NCBI GenBank assembly: GCA_020442965.1
Contig: JAGRJB010000422.1
Coordinates: forward strand, 1-6,890
Length of the DNA: 6,890 nucleotides
Direction: 5' to 3'
From: Pseudomonadales bacterium
Lineage (GTDB): Bacteria > Pseudomonadota > Gammaproteobacteria > Steroidobacterales > Steroidobacteraceae
The translations under genes and the position numbers were made by a program. Each line of letters opens with the position of its first letter. The first letter of the stretch is position 1. Shown one piece after another: positions 1 to 6,046 of the stretch. The notes below the pieces were generated by a model, which was not told the origin of the DNA, did not search any database, and saw nothing but the letters and a program-made list of their open reading frames with translations.

Positions 1-409
1 GGGCCGATTCAGTGACGTAGGCAGCGGTGATCGGTGCGATACCCGCGGCAAGACCGAAAGCGAGCGCCCGCAGAATAGTTAGCTGCGTAAGATCCGTGAC
101 GAGCCCGTGCAGGCCAACGAACAACGCCGATCCGGCGAGCAGCGCGGTGAGCGTGAATCGTCGTCCGTACCGATCTGCGGCGACGCCGGCCAGCACGACC
201 AGCACGGCCGCGCTGATGAAGCCGATCGAAAGTATCAGGCCGATACTCTCGAGCCCGAGGCTGAATTCCTGCAGGATCCCTGGTACGGCGTAGCCGAACA
301 GCGATTGGTCCAGGTTGCTCATCGTCCACGCGAACAGCGAGAACAGCAAGATGGCGACCCAGCCGTTGGTCGGCGCACCGGGTGACGGATTGCCTGTCTT
401 TTGATTCAC
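1..409 (-). CDS. MFS transporter, N-terminal part (runs off left edge)
   Basis: Inner-membrane major facilitator superfamily permease; the first 136 residues are visible and the C-terminal two thirds lie outside the window. After a polar leader of about 16 residues there are four hydrophobic segments: TM1 about 17-42, TM2 about 55-75, TM3 about 86-104 and TM4 from about 112. The loop between TM2 and TM3 carries the MFS signature motif A, read as GVAADRYGRR (residues 75-84). TM1 contains an acidic residue (Asp34), often important for proton coupling in the family. The only reasonable start is GTG at 409-407, because the first ATG (residue 30) falls inside TM1; a weak AGG lies upstream. The substrate is unknown. 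An aromatic-acid or similar organic-acid carrier would suit the catabolic-looking neighbours, but that is inference. It is transcribed divergently from the zinc ribbon gene. Confidence 0.85.
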   Translation of the reverse strand, partial: MNQKTGNPSPGAPTNGWVAILLFSLFAWTMSNLDQSLFGYAVPGILQEFSLGLESIGLILSIGFISAAVLVVLAGVAADRYGRRFTLTALLAGSALFVGLHGLVTDLTQLTILRALAFGLAAGIAPITAAYVTESA

Positions 410-438
410 GTTTGAGCCTGTGGTGAATTTAGGTTGCA

Positions 439-463
439 GCGCGCATGATAAGCCGATGCGCGC
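439..463. repeat. 8-bp inverted repeat, possible operator or hairpin
   Basis: Perfect inverted repeat with arms GCGCGCAT (439-446) and ATGCGCGC (456-463) separated by 9 bases. It lies 29 bases upstream of the GTG start of the MFS gene, in the gap between two divergent genes. It could be a repressor site or a 5'-leader hairpin in the transporter mRNA. There is no T-run after it in either direction, so an intrinsic terminator is unlikely. Confidence 0.5.
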
Positions 464-498
464 CTCGTTTCGTTACCTATCAAGCGCAAAAGACCCGG

Positions 499-526
499 TT
501 GCGGGTAGTCACTGGCCGCTTATAGT
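499..526 (+). promoter_or_regulatory. Candidate sigma-70 promoter for the zinc ribbon gene
   Basis: A TTGCGG box (499-504) and a TATAGT box (521-526) are 16 bases apart, 38 bases before the ATG at 565. The -10 box is good and the -35 box is weak. Two dyads surround it: ACCCG/CGGGT (493-506) overlaps the -35 region, and CGTAG-A-CTACG (528-538) lies just after the -10, where a repressor could act. Assigned from sequence pattern only. Confidence 0.35.
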
Positions 527-564
527 TCGTAGACTACGGTGAGGTAGGTTGAGAGCAGAGTCAT

Positions 565-897
565 ATGCCAATCTTCGAGTACCTCTGTGAATCCTGTGGG
601 CATCGCGAAGAGCTGTTGCAAAAATCGGCAGCGCGCGGCGCCAGAACGTGTCCACAGTGCGACCAACCGCGTTTGGTTAGAGTGCTGTCTTCATCGAGCT
701 TTCAGTTGCGAGGAACTGGCTGGCGCAAGCCAGCCGCGCAAGCTCGTGCGTCGCGGCCGACCCGAACCGTCGGCCATACGCTGGATTCGGGTGCGCCGCA
801 TAGTCATGACCACGGTCAGGACACGAGCGGTCACAGCCAGCGGAAATCGCATGGCCATTCACACGACCACCCGCACGGTAACGACCACAAGCACTAG
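565..897 (+). CDS. FmdB-family zinc ribbon protein with His-rich tail
   Basis: Small (110 aa) FmdB-type protein. The N-terminus MPIFEYLCESCGH is the family signature. Four cysteines in two pairs (C8/C11 and C29/C32) form the predicted zinc ribbon, followed by the conserved serine run (42-45) and a FQLRGTGW block (46-53). FmdB domains are proposed regulators or accessory proteins; the family's molecular role is poorly known. The second half differs from the usual plan: residues 79-110 hold 11 histidines, mostly as alternating HxH units with Asp, Gly and Ser, resembling the metal-binding tails of nickel or zinc handling proteins such as SlyD and HypB. Metal storage or sensing by the tail is inference. 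The ATG is preceded by the purine-rich GAGAGCAGAG. The gene ends 12 bases from the convergent isomerase-like gene, with no terminator visible between them. Confidence 0.9.
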   Translation: MPIFEYLCESCGHREELLQKSAARGARTCPQCDQPRLVRVLSSSSFQLRGTGWRKPAAQARASRPTRTVGHTLDSGAPHSHDHGQDTSGHSQRKSHGHSHDHPHGNDHKH

Positions 898-909
898 GTT
901 TCTTGGGGT

Positions 910-1566
910 TTACAGGCGGTCGTGTTCGCCGGGCGCGATGAACGGCCGGTCCGCGGCGCGCATCAGCGCGGACTCGACCAACGGCACCCGGTCGTTGCCG
1001 ACATACATATCACTGCCGACGAACATGGTCGGCGCGGCAAAGCCGCCGCGCGCTAACAACTCGTGCGTGTTGGTTTCGATCGCCGCAGCGGCTGTCGCCG
1101 AGTCGGCACGCTGTTCAAAGTCGACGCCAGTCAGGCCGCAATCAGCTGCGATGCGCAGAACGACCGAGCGCTCGCTGATATCGTGGCCAACCCCGAAGTA
1201 TGCAGCGAACAATGCCTCGACGAACGTTCTACCGCGGCCTGCATCGATGGCGGCGACGATGGCACGTTGCGCGAATTCCATTTCGCCAGGCAAAGAGGAT
1301 GTCCGCTTGATCGATACACCGGCGAATCGTGCCCAGTCGGCAAGGTTCTTGGTGGCGTAGTGTATTCTCGCTGTGACGATAGCGTCAGCGTGGCCGACTT
1401 CAGCGTGGAGTGAGGCACCATCCCAATACAAGGGTTCAGCCATGACGGGTCGATAGCGGACGTTCGCACCTGTGCGCAATGCGGCTTCATTCAGCCGAAC
1501 GAACGCGAGATAGGACCATGGGCAGGCGCTACAAAAGAAGAGCTCGACCGACTGACGGTTGCCCAT
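910..1566 (-). CDS. HCCA isomerase / GST-kappa-like DsbA-fold protein
   Basis: A 218-residue protein of the thioredoxin-fold DsbA family that includes 2-hydroxychromene-2-carboxylate isomerase (NahD) and kappa-class glutathione transferases. The N-terminal beta strand leads into CSACPWSYLA (residues 12-21), matching the family SPxSYLA active-site turn. A helical insertion follows (about 60-160), then the cis-proline loop GGFAAPTMFV (174-183) and the conserved GND near 190-192 before the C-terminal helix. NahD uses a serine at the active site to hold the glutathione thiolate; here that position is Cys15 and the resolving-cysteine position of DsbA/FrnE proteins is Ser18, giving CPWS. An extra Cys12 makes CSAC. 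The protein could be a glutathione-dependent isomerase, a monothiol oxidoreductase or another transferase. No signal peptide is seen, so it is probably cytoplasmic. Its ATG lies 12 bases after the bicupin stop, with GCAGG as ribosome binding site, so the two are probably cotranscribed. Confidence 0.85.
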   Translation of the reverse strand: MGNRQSVELFFCSACPWSYLAFVRLNEAALRTGANVRYRPVMAEPLYWDGASLHAEVGHADAIVTARIHYATKNLADWARFAGVSIKRTSSLPGEMEFAQRAIVAAIDAGRGRTFVEALFAAYFGVGHDISERSVVLRIAADCGLTGVDFEQRADSATAAAAIETNTHELLARGGFAAPTMFVGSDMYVGNDRVPLVESALMRAADRPFIAPGEHDRL

Positions 1567-1578
1567 GCGCCTGCTTAG

Positions 1579-2484
1579 CTATTGACCATCCAGATCCCAC
1601 GGGCCCGTCGACCTGGAGCGAACCGGAATACCGGCGATCACCGGCGCTTGCGTTTTGGGGTCATAGTTGATCGCGTCACCTTCAGCGACGATCCGTTCGT
1701 TGATCGTGATCCAATTGATCAGGCTGCCGTCGAGGCGAAAAACGCCGGTCCAGCCCCGCCGCTCGCCGGCCATGAAGTGGCCATGCTTCACTTTGGCCGG
1801 GCGAAAGAAATAGGCGCCTGCTTCCAGTGAGCCAAAGTTGTACACCATGTCACCGTCGATGCAATAGGATTCCTCGAACACCGGATGATGCACCATGCGG
1901 TCGTCCGACCACCCGGGCGGCGCCCAGCAGAGCAACGTCACGAAACCCGAGTTGTTATTGTCGGCTGCCGGTGGATCCGCATAGAGTAATTTCAGCTTGA
2001 GGAAACGCTGGGTATCGCCTTCGTACAGATTCGGCATCCACTCTTGGCGACCCGTATCGACAATCGTTAGCTCGCCAGGTTCGTCGGATGCGGTGTTGCC
2101 ACCACGCGAGACGTGGCGGCTGCGATTCTTGCTCGAAAAGGAGAAACCCCAGTCACCGTACTCACGGAAAATGAGCACATCGGTACCGGCCGCGACTTCC
2201 ATTGCGGGTATTGCAAGCCCCGCTGGGGCGCGGAAATAGGAGCCCTTGGTCAGCAGCCGTTCGCCGAGTTTGACCGTGCCCTGCAGGACATACCATTCCA
2301 CATCCGCGTGGTGGTAGCCCGCCGGGCGGCTCCAGGCTTGGTCGAAGATCACGCGGGTCGAGGCGGCACCGTTCTCTTCGTCGTAGGACAGGTTGCGCTG
2401 TCGTGCTAGCCCATTGCCTTTATGCAGCTCGGCGGCGTGCCACACGAGATCTTCCTGCTGAACAAATTCTACGTGCGGCCGCAT
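1579..2484 (-). CDS. Bicupin protein, metal site in second domain
   Basis: A 301-residue protein with two cupin (double-stranded beta-helix) domains. In the first, motif 1 is HHADVEWYVLQG (H58, H59, E63), but motif 2, FRAPAG (84-89), lacks the usual histidine a few residues later, so this domain may not hold metal well. In the second, HHPVFEESYCIDG (H199, H200, E204/E205) is followed by H234 and H236, a full-looking ligand set. Such proteins are often iron or manganese dioxygenases, isomerases or lyases acting on small acids; the exact reaction is unknown. The frame stays open further upstream, but ATG at 2484 is chosen because a near-perfect AGGAGGT sits 4 bases before it and the extension would only overlap the upstream gene out of frame. 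It is the middle gene of three, 26 bases after the small basic protein gene and 12 bases before the isomerase-like gene. Confidence 0.87.
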   Translation of the reverse strand: MRPHVEFVQQEDLVWHAAELHKGNGLARQRNLSYDEENGAASTRVIFDQAWSRPAGYHHADVEWYVLQGTVKLGERLLTKGSYFRAPAGLAIPAMEVAAGTDVLIFREYGDWGFSFSSKNRSRHVSRGGNTASDEPGELTIVDTGRQEWMPNLYEGDTQRFLKLKLLYADPPAADNNNSGFVTLLCWAPPGWSDDRMVHHPVFEESYCIDGDMVYNFGSLEAGAYFFRPAKVKHGHFMAGERRGWTGVFRLDGSLINWITINERIVAEGDAINYDPKTQAPVIAGIPVRSRSTGPWDLDGQ

Positions 2485-2488
2485 ACCT

Positions 2489-2495
2489 ACCTCCT
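2489..2495 (-). promoter_or_regulatory. Strong ribosome binding site of the bicupin gene
   Basis: AGGAGGT on the minus strand, 4 bases before ATG 2484-2482. It fixes the start and rules out the longer open frame that continues to about 2715. Confidence 0.85.
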
Positions 2496-2510
2496 GCAGA
2501 GTCGTTGGGG

Positions 2511-2822
2511 CTACTTCTTCGCGCGGGGTTTCTTGTCGCCAGCGCGAGTCTTCTTGCTGCGGGCGCGCGTCTTGGCAGTTTGCGTGTCTCGCATCAGCAA
2601 GATGTCGTCCGTGAGCGCGCGCGTCTGTCGACAAGCCTCGATGAACTCCTCCATCAATTCGCCTGTCACCGGCACTTGGCCAGCCGCAGGTGCTTGCGCT
2701 TTCAAGGCTCGCCAATTCTTGTGTAAGCGCTTCAGGGTCTGATCCATCGCGTTGGTGACGTAGCGCGTATGAAAATCCCAGTCGCCGCGAATGGAGCTGA
2801 GATCGACGGTTGGCTCTGACAT
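2511..2822 (-). CDS. Small protein with Lys/Arg-rich tail, unknown function
   Basis: A 103-residue protein not assigned to a named family here. The first 80 residues look soluble and mostly helical, with an aromatic and charged N-terminus (Trp15, Phe17, Tyr21), a Lys/Arg-rich helix (about 26-42) and an acidic helix (about 54-80), separated by an Ala/Pro/Gly linker. The last 20 residues (84-103) contain 11 Lys or Arg among Ala, Thr and Pro, like the low-complexity tails of some bacterial DNA-binding or phasin-like proteins; nucleic-acid contact is only a guess. There is no signal peptide or membrane segment. The start is supported by GAGGAGA 8 bases upstream of the ATG. It is the first gene of the run leading into the bicupin and isomerase-like genes, and its tight spacing suggests one mRNA. 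That it is a real gene rests on the good ribosome binding site and operon position. Confidence 0.72.
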   Translation of the reverse strand: MSEPTVDLSSIRGDWDFHTRYVTNAMDQTLKRLHKNWRALKAQAPAAGQVPVTGELMEEFIEACRQTRALTDDILLMRDTQTAKTRARSKKTRAGDKKPRAKK

Positions 2823-2939
2823 CTGAAGACTCTCCTCGACATTGAAGCCGCTTTGCGACGATGGCCGTACCGAGACTGCGATCGCGAACCCGCTACGTCA
2901 ACCTGCGGAAAGTGCGGATACCGACCGGCGGACAACTTG

Positions 2940-3622
2940 CGAGAGGGCCGCATCCTGGTAGGACCGTTGTCGGAAGCGTTTCCCTGGACCCGAGCGGAGG
3001 TGTCGTTTGCCAAGACAATCCTCACACCGGGGTTTGTCTTGACGGGGCCGACCGTGGGATTTCTCGCCGATCGCTATGGCGTGCGACGCATCGCTATCAG
3101 CTCGCTCGCCACTCTGTCGCTTGGGATGTTCGCGATGACGCAGGTCGGTCCAACGGTTCTGTCGTTCTACCTGTTCCTGCTGGCGCTCGCCCGTTGTGGT
3201 ACGAGGCCACTCTTCTGGGGGCGTGCTGTGGCTACCTGGTCGATCGATTTCATCCGCCGTACGTCGCGGCCGCATTTTTGATCATGCCAGTGTTGGGTTG
3301 TCTGCTCCTTATCAGTGGCCCTGCGAGCATGATGACAGTCAAATTCGCGGTAATCTCCATCGGTCTCGCGGCTGGTTCGGAGGTCGACCTGCTGCCATTC
3401 TTTACCGCGCGCTACTTCGGGATCAAGGCCTACGGCAAGCTGTACGGCTGGATGTTTGTGGCTTTCTATGCTGGCGTGGGATTCGGCCCGCCCTTCCTTG
3501 GCTACATGTACGATCAGCATGGCGGCTATGCCGAAGGCCTGACGTACATCGTGCCCGTGTTGGCACTCGGGGCATTCGCGGTGCTGACATTGGGTCGCTC
3601 GCCGCAAGCGCAGGTTCCCTAG
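2940..3622 (+). pseudogene. MFS transporter pseudogene (5' loss, internal deletion, frame change)
   Basis: Remnant of a 12-helix MFS permease, probably of the oxalate/formate or monocarboxylate-like type. Recognisable homology begins near 2950 with LVGPLSEAFPWTRAEVS, the conserved stretch after TM1; no TM1 can be read in any frame between 2823 and 2950. It continues through motif A (GFLADRYGVRR) and TM3-TM4 to GRAVATW, ending near 3239. From about 3230 homology resumes one frame over with GYLVDRFHPP, the second-half equivalent of motif A, and runs through TM8-TM12 to TAG 3620-3622. About 220 residues remain of an expected 400 or so, and the region from the end of TM4 to the TM7-TM8 loop is absent. 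A single base error cannot explain both the missing middle and the frame change, so this is a true deletion rather than sequencing noise. A working transporter is not expected. Confidence 0.83.
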
Positions 3623-4341
3623 GCCACCAATTCCAGGATCGAGTAGCTGTCGTGTTCGGCGACGAGCCGCAGCTGGGGTGAGTAGTTCTTGAGCCAATGC
3701 TGCATGATGCTGTGTTCCTCCGCGCGCTGGGTGTCGTCGAACAAAATGCGCGCGCCGGGCACGAGACGCTGCAGCATCGTCGGCATGAGCCCGTATCGCC
3801 CGCCGCGCGTACCACCCGGTGGACCATCGCAGACAACCAAGCCAAACGCTTCAGGCAGCGTGGTTTGCGCCACATCGTACCAGTCGAACTCGCCGTAGTT
3901 CTTGAGAGGCGCGAGCGCAATATGACTGCTTGGTAGCGAGAACTTGGCAAGTCGTTGCTGAATCGTGTCATACCAGGTGCGGTCGTGCTCCAGGGCCCAG
4001 CTGTGAATTCCGCGGGTGTCGATCAACATCGCCAATAGCAACGTCGTGATGCCGGTTCCGCATTCGAGCACTGTAGTGCGTGGCGCCCGCGCCTCCCGCA
4101 GCATCGCTTGCTGGAATTCGGGGCTTGCGGACCATGCCTCGTTGTCCCAGCCGAACGAGATGCGGTCGAGCAAGTCCCTGTCGGGGACCTGTTGCACCCG
4201 CAATTGCTGCTTGGCTTTGCCCACCGCACTTGCCAGAACCGTGCTGCGCCGCAGCGTCCGCAGGCGCCGCTTGGTGGGGCTCAAGACGAGCTGTTTGAAT
4301 GTCCGTGCCAAAGCACTAACTAAATCGGTGGCGGGCCGCAA
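3619..4341 (-). CDS. Class I SAM-dependent methyltransferase
   Basis: A 240-residue predicted methyltransferase with a Rossmann-like fold. A basic N-terminal region (about 13-50) has no signal peptide. Motif I, binding S-adenosylmethionine, is VLECGTGIT (91-99). The acidic residue that usually contacts the ribose is Glu118 in WALEHD. Motif IV is CDGPPGG (171-177), and ILFDD (199-203) ends the next strand. The substrate is unknown; DGPPG-type enzymes of this class occur among small-molecule, sugar and lipid methyltransferases. The most upstream plausible start is TTG at 4341-4339, with only a weak GGGG upstream, so the exact N-terminus is uncertain. The gene starts 46 bases after the AMP nucleosidase stop and is probably the last gene of that operon. 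Its TAG overlaps the TAG of the convergent MFS pseudogene inside one CTAG. Confidence 0.85.
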   Translation of the reverse strand: MRPATDLVSALARTFKQLVLSPTKRRLRTLRRSTVLASAVGKAKQQLRVQQVPDRDLLDRISFGWDNEAWSASPEFQQAMLREARAPRTTVLECGTGITTLLLAMLIDTRGIHSWALEHDRTWYDTIQQRLAKFSLPSSHIALAPLKNYGEFDWYDVAQTTLPEAFGLVVCDGPPGGTRGGRYGLMPTMLQRLVPGARILFDDTQRAEEHSIMQHWLKNYSPQLRLVAEHDSYSILELVA

Positions 4342-4387
4342 TGCGCCCCGAGCGTTCGGATTGTAGCGTACTAGCGCTGCTGCCGTA

Positions 4388-5164
4388 TCATTCGTCGAAG
4401 CGTAGATGTTTCACACTCTTGCCGTGCCGGCGAATCAGCCCGAGCGCCTCGATGCCGATTCGAATATGACGCTCGACGTACTTCTGGCTGACATGATTGT
4501 CGGATATTTCCGTCTTGACGCCTTCCGGGATCATCGGTTGGTCGCTTACCAGCAACAATGCACCAGCCGGAATGGAGTTCGCGAAGCCCGTGGCGAAGAT
4601 CGTCGCAGTTTCCATGTCGATCGCCATGCAGCGTGTCTTGCGCAAATACTCCTTGAAGTCGTCATCGTGCTCCCAGACGCGCCGATTGGTCGTGTAAACC
4701 GTGCCGGTCCAGTAGTCGCAGCCGAGGTCGCGGATCACGGTCGAGACCGCACGTTGCAGGCTGAATGCGGGCAGCGCGGGCACTTCTGGCAACAGGTAGT
4801 CGTTAGATGTGCCTTCGCCACGAATGGCTGCGATCGGCAGGATCAGATCGCCAATTTGATTCTTGCGCTTCAGCCCGCCGCACTTGCCCAGGAGCAATAC
4901 GGCCTTGGGCGCTAGAGCGGACAACAAGTCCATCAGCGTGGCGGCGTTCGCACTACCCATGCCGAAATTGATCATCGTGATGCCATCGGACGTGGCTGTC
5001 GGCATCGGCCGATCGAGGCCCTGGATTGCAGCGCCCGTCAAGCGCCCAAAAGTCTCCAGGTAGCTGCCGAAGTTGGTCAACAGAAAGTAATCGCCGAAAT
5101 CATCCAATTTGCGGCCGGTGTAGCGAGGCAACCAGTTGCTGACGATCTCTGCCTTGGTCTTCAT
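4388..5164 (-). CDS. amn: AMP nucleosidase, short single-domain form
   Basis: Cytoplasmic enzyme predicted to hydrolyse AMP to adenine and ribose 5-phosphate (EC 3.2.2.4), feeding purine salvage. At 258 residues it is the phosphorylase-fold domain alone; the E. coli enzyme is about 480 residues with an extra N-terminal regulatory domain. The N-terminus MKTKAEIVSNWLPRYTG, the GMGSANAAT nucleotide-binding loop (68-76), LLGKCGGL (91-98), TVYTTNRRVWEHD (155-167), the substrate-binding MAIDMETAT (180-188) and the base-contacting Asp208 in SDQP match the short form I associate with Bacteroidota and some Proteobacteria. All expected motifs are intact. The ATG lies 9 bases after the lipoprotein stop, so the genes are almost certainly cotranscribed; no good ribosome binding site is visible, suggesting translational coupling. 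Another nucleoside phosphorylase-family activity is the main alternative. Confidence 0.92.
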   Translation of the reverse strand: MKTKAEIVSNWLPRYTGRKLDDFGDYFLLTNFGSYLETFGRLTGAAIQGLDRPMPTATSDGITMINFGMGSANAATLMDLLSALAPKAVLLLGKCGGLKRKNQIGDLILPIAAIRGEGTSNDYLLPEVPALPAFSLQRAVSTVIRDLGCDYWTGTVYTTNRRVWEHDDDFKEYLRKTRCMAIDMETATIFATGFANSIPAGALLLVSDQPMIPEGVKTEISDNHVSQKYVERHIRIGIEALGLIRRHGKSVKHLRFDE

Positions 5165-5173
5165 GAACGCTTG

Positions 5174-6046
5174 TCAGCGGAAAGTTGTACCACCCAGATC
5201 CGTGATTGCCGCCTCATCGAATCGGCGCGAGATGCCCTCGAAGGTCGTGCGGGTGGAATACACTTCGGCGCTGCCCGATGCCTCTATCGATGCCGCTTGG
5301 CCGACAACCGTGCTGTTGGTCAAGTGCACACGGGCGTTACGCACGGTGATCGCCACGCCGCCCGCACGGACACGCGTATTGGTGATGTGCAGATCGCAAC
5401 CGTCTTCGGCGACGATGGCATTACCGGCGCTGGAGATCGTCTGGCCATCGATGCGCATGAATCGTTGCCCCTGGCAAATGATCGGTTCCGCTCGGACCGG
5501 GACGCTGGCGCTTGCCACCGCAATGCCAGCGTTGCCGTTCTCGCTCTCGGGAGGCGCCGCACTTGGTCGCTGCGTGGTCTTGTCTGCGCGGCTGATCGAA
5601 TAGCCTGGTCCCGACATCAAGGTCTTGCCGGTGCCGCTGGTGGCCAGAGCTGCGGCCTGGTCTTCGCTAACAGGTTCCGATGCAGCGTTGTCCGCGGGCG
5701 GCGCCACATCGGTGCTCGCAAGGTCGGGATCTGGGGTCGCGCTATCGCCCACTGCCGGCGCTTGGTCCGTCAGCGGGGTGGGCGCTGCCTCCGTGCGCGC
5801 CGCCATGCCGGCCGGTGCTGCAACAATATCTTGAATCGCGACCGTCCGGACGGTGCCGGAACCGACCTCCTTGATGGTAAATATGCCGGTCTTGGTGTCG
5901 ACAGCGATCAGTTCGAGCGCCGGGTTACGAGCCAGCGCGGCGCGCGCCCACTCAATTTCGTCAGCGCCCCGGGAGCTGCAGGAACTCAACGCGATCGTGA
6001 GCATCACGAGTGCGCAGGCCGCTGGAGCGATGGCTGGATGGCGCAT
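5174..6046 (-). CDS. Predicted outer-membrane lipoprotein, beta-helix-like C-terminus
   Basis: A 290-residue secreted lipoprotein of unknown function. The signal peptide (1-22) is hydrophobic and ends in the lipobox LSSC, with acylation at Cys23; Ser at +2 predicts outer-membrane sorting. A short ordered part (about 30-80) is followed by a long Ala/Pro/Asp/Ser-rich linker (about 80-180) that is probably disordered. The C-terminus (about 188-275) has short alternating strands with regular Asn/Thr/Gly turns (HITNT, HLTNST, YSTRTTFEG), suggesting a few rungs of right-handed parallel beta-helix; C191 and C217 could form a disulfide. The frame is open to ATG 6133, but ATG 6046 is preferred because it places the signal peptide at the N-terminus and has GGAAC upstream. 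It is the first gene of the run leading to the AMP nucleosidase. Confidence 0.78.
   Translation of the reverse strand: MRHPAIAPAACALVMLTIALSSCSSRGADEIEWARAALARNPALELIAVDTKTGIFTIKEVGSGTVRTVAIQDIVAAPAGMAARTEAAPTPLTDQAPAVGDSATPDPDLASTDVAPPADNAASEPVSEDQAAALATSGTGKTLMSGPGYSISRADKTTQRPSAAPPESENGNAGIAVASASVPVRAEPIICQGQRFMRIDGQTISSAGNAIVAEDGCDLHITNTRVRAGGVAITVRNARVHLTNSTVVGQAASIEASGSAEVYSTRTTFEGISRRFDEAAITDLGGTTFR

Noticed and set aside
898..909. Terminator between convergent zinc ribbon and isomerase-like genes
   Set aside because: Only 12 bases with no inverted repeat.
587..1360. Long plus-strand open frame across the zinc ribbon and isomerase-like genes
   Set aside because: Its Arg/Ser/Ala-rich translation has no domain, and it is a shadow of two well-supported genes.
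2485..2715. N-terminal extension of the bicupin frame by 77 residues
   Set aside because: It overlaps the small basic protein gene in another frame, has low-complexity composition, and the strong AGGAGGT sits directly before ATG 2484.
2896..2901. TTGACG on the minus strand as -35 box of the bicupin operon
   Set aside because: At 17 bases spacing the -10 position reads CAGTCT, a poor match, so no promoter is called.
2861..3195. Upstream part of the frame that encodes the second half of the MFS remnant
   Set aside because: Its translation is Arg/Gly/His-rich without membrane segments; the transporter signal in this stretch is in the other frame.
4363..4380. Small hairpin between the AMP nucleosidase and methyltransferase genes
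   Set aside because: Only a 6-bp stem with one mismatch and no T-run; too weak for a terminator or attenuator call.
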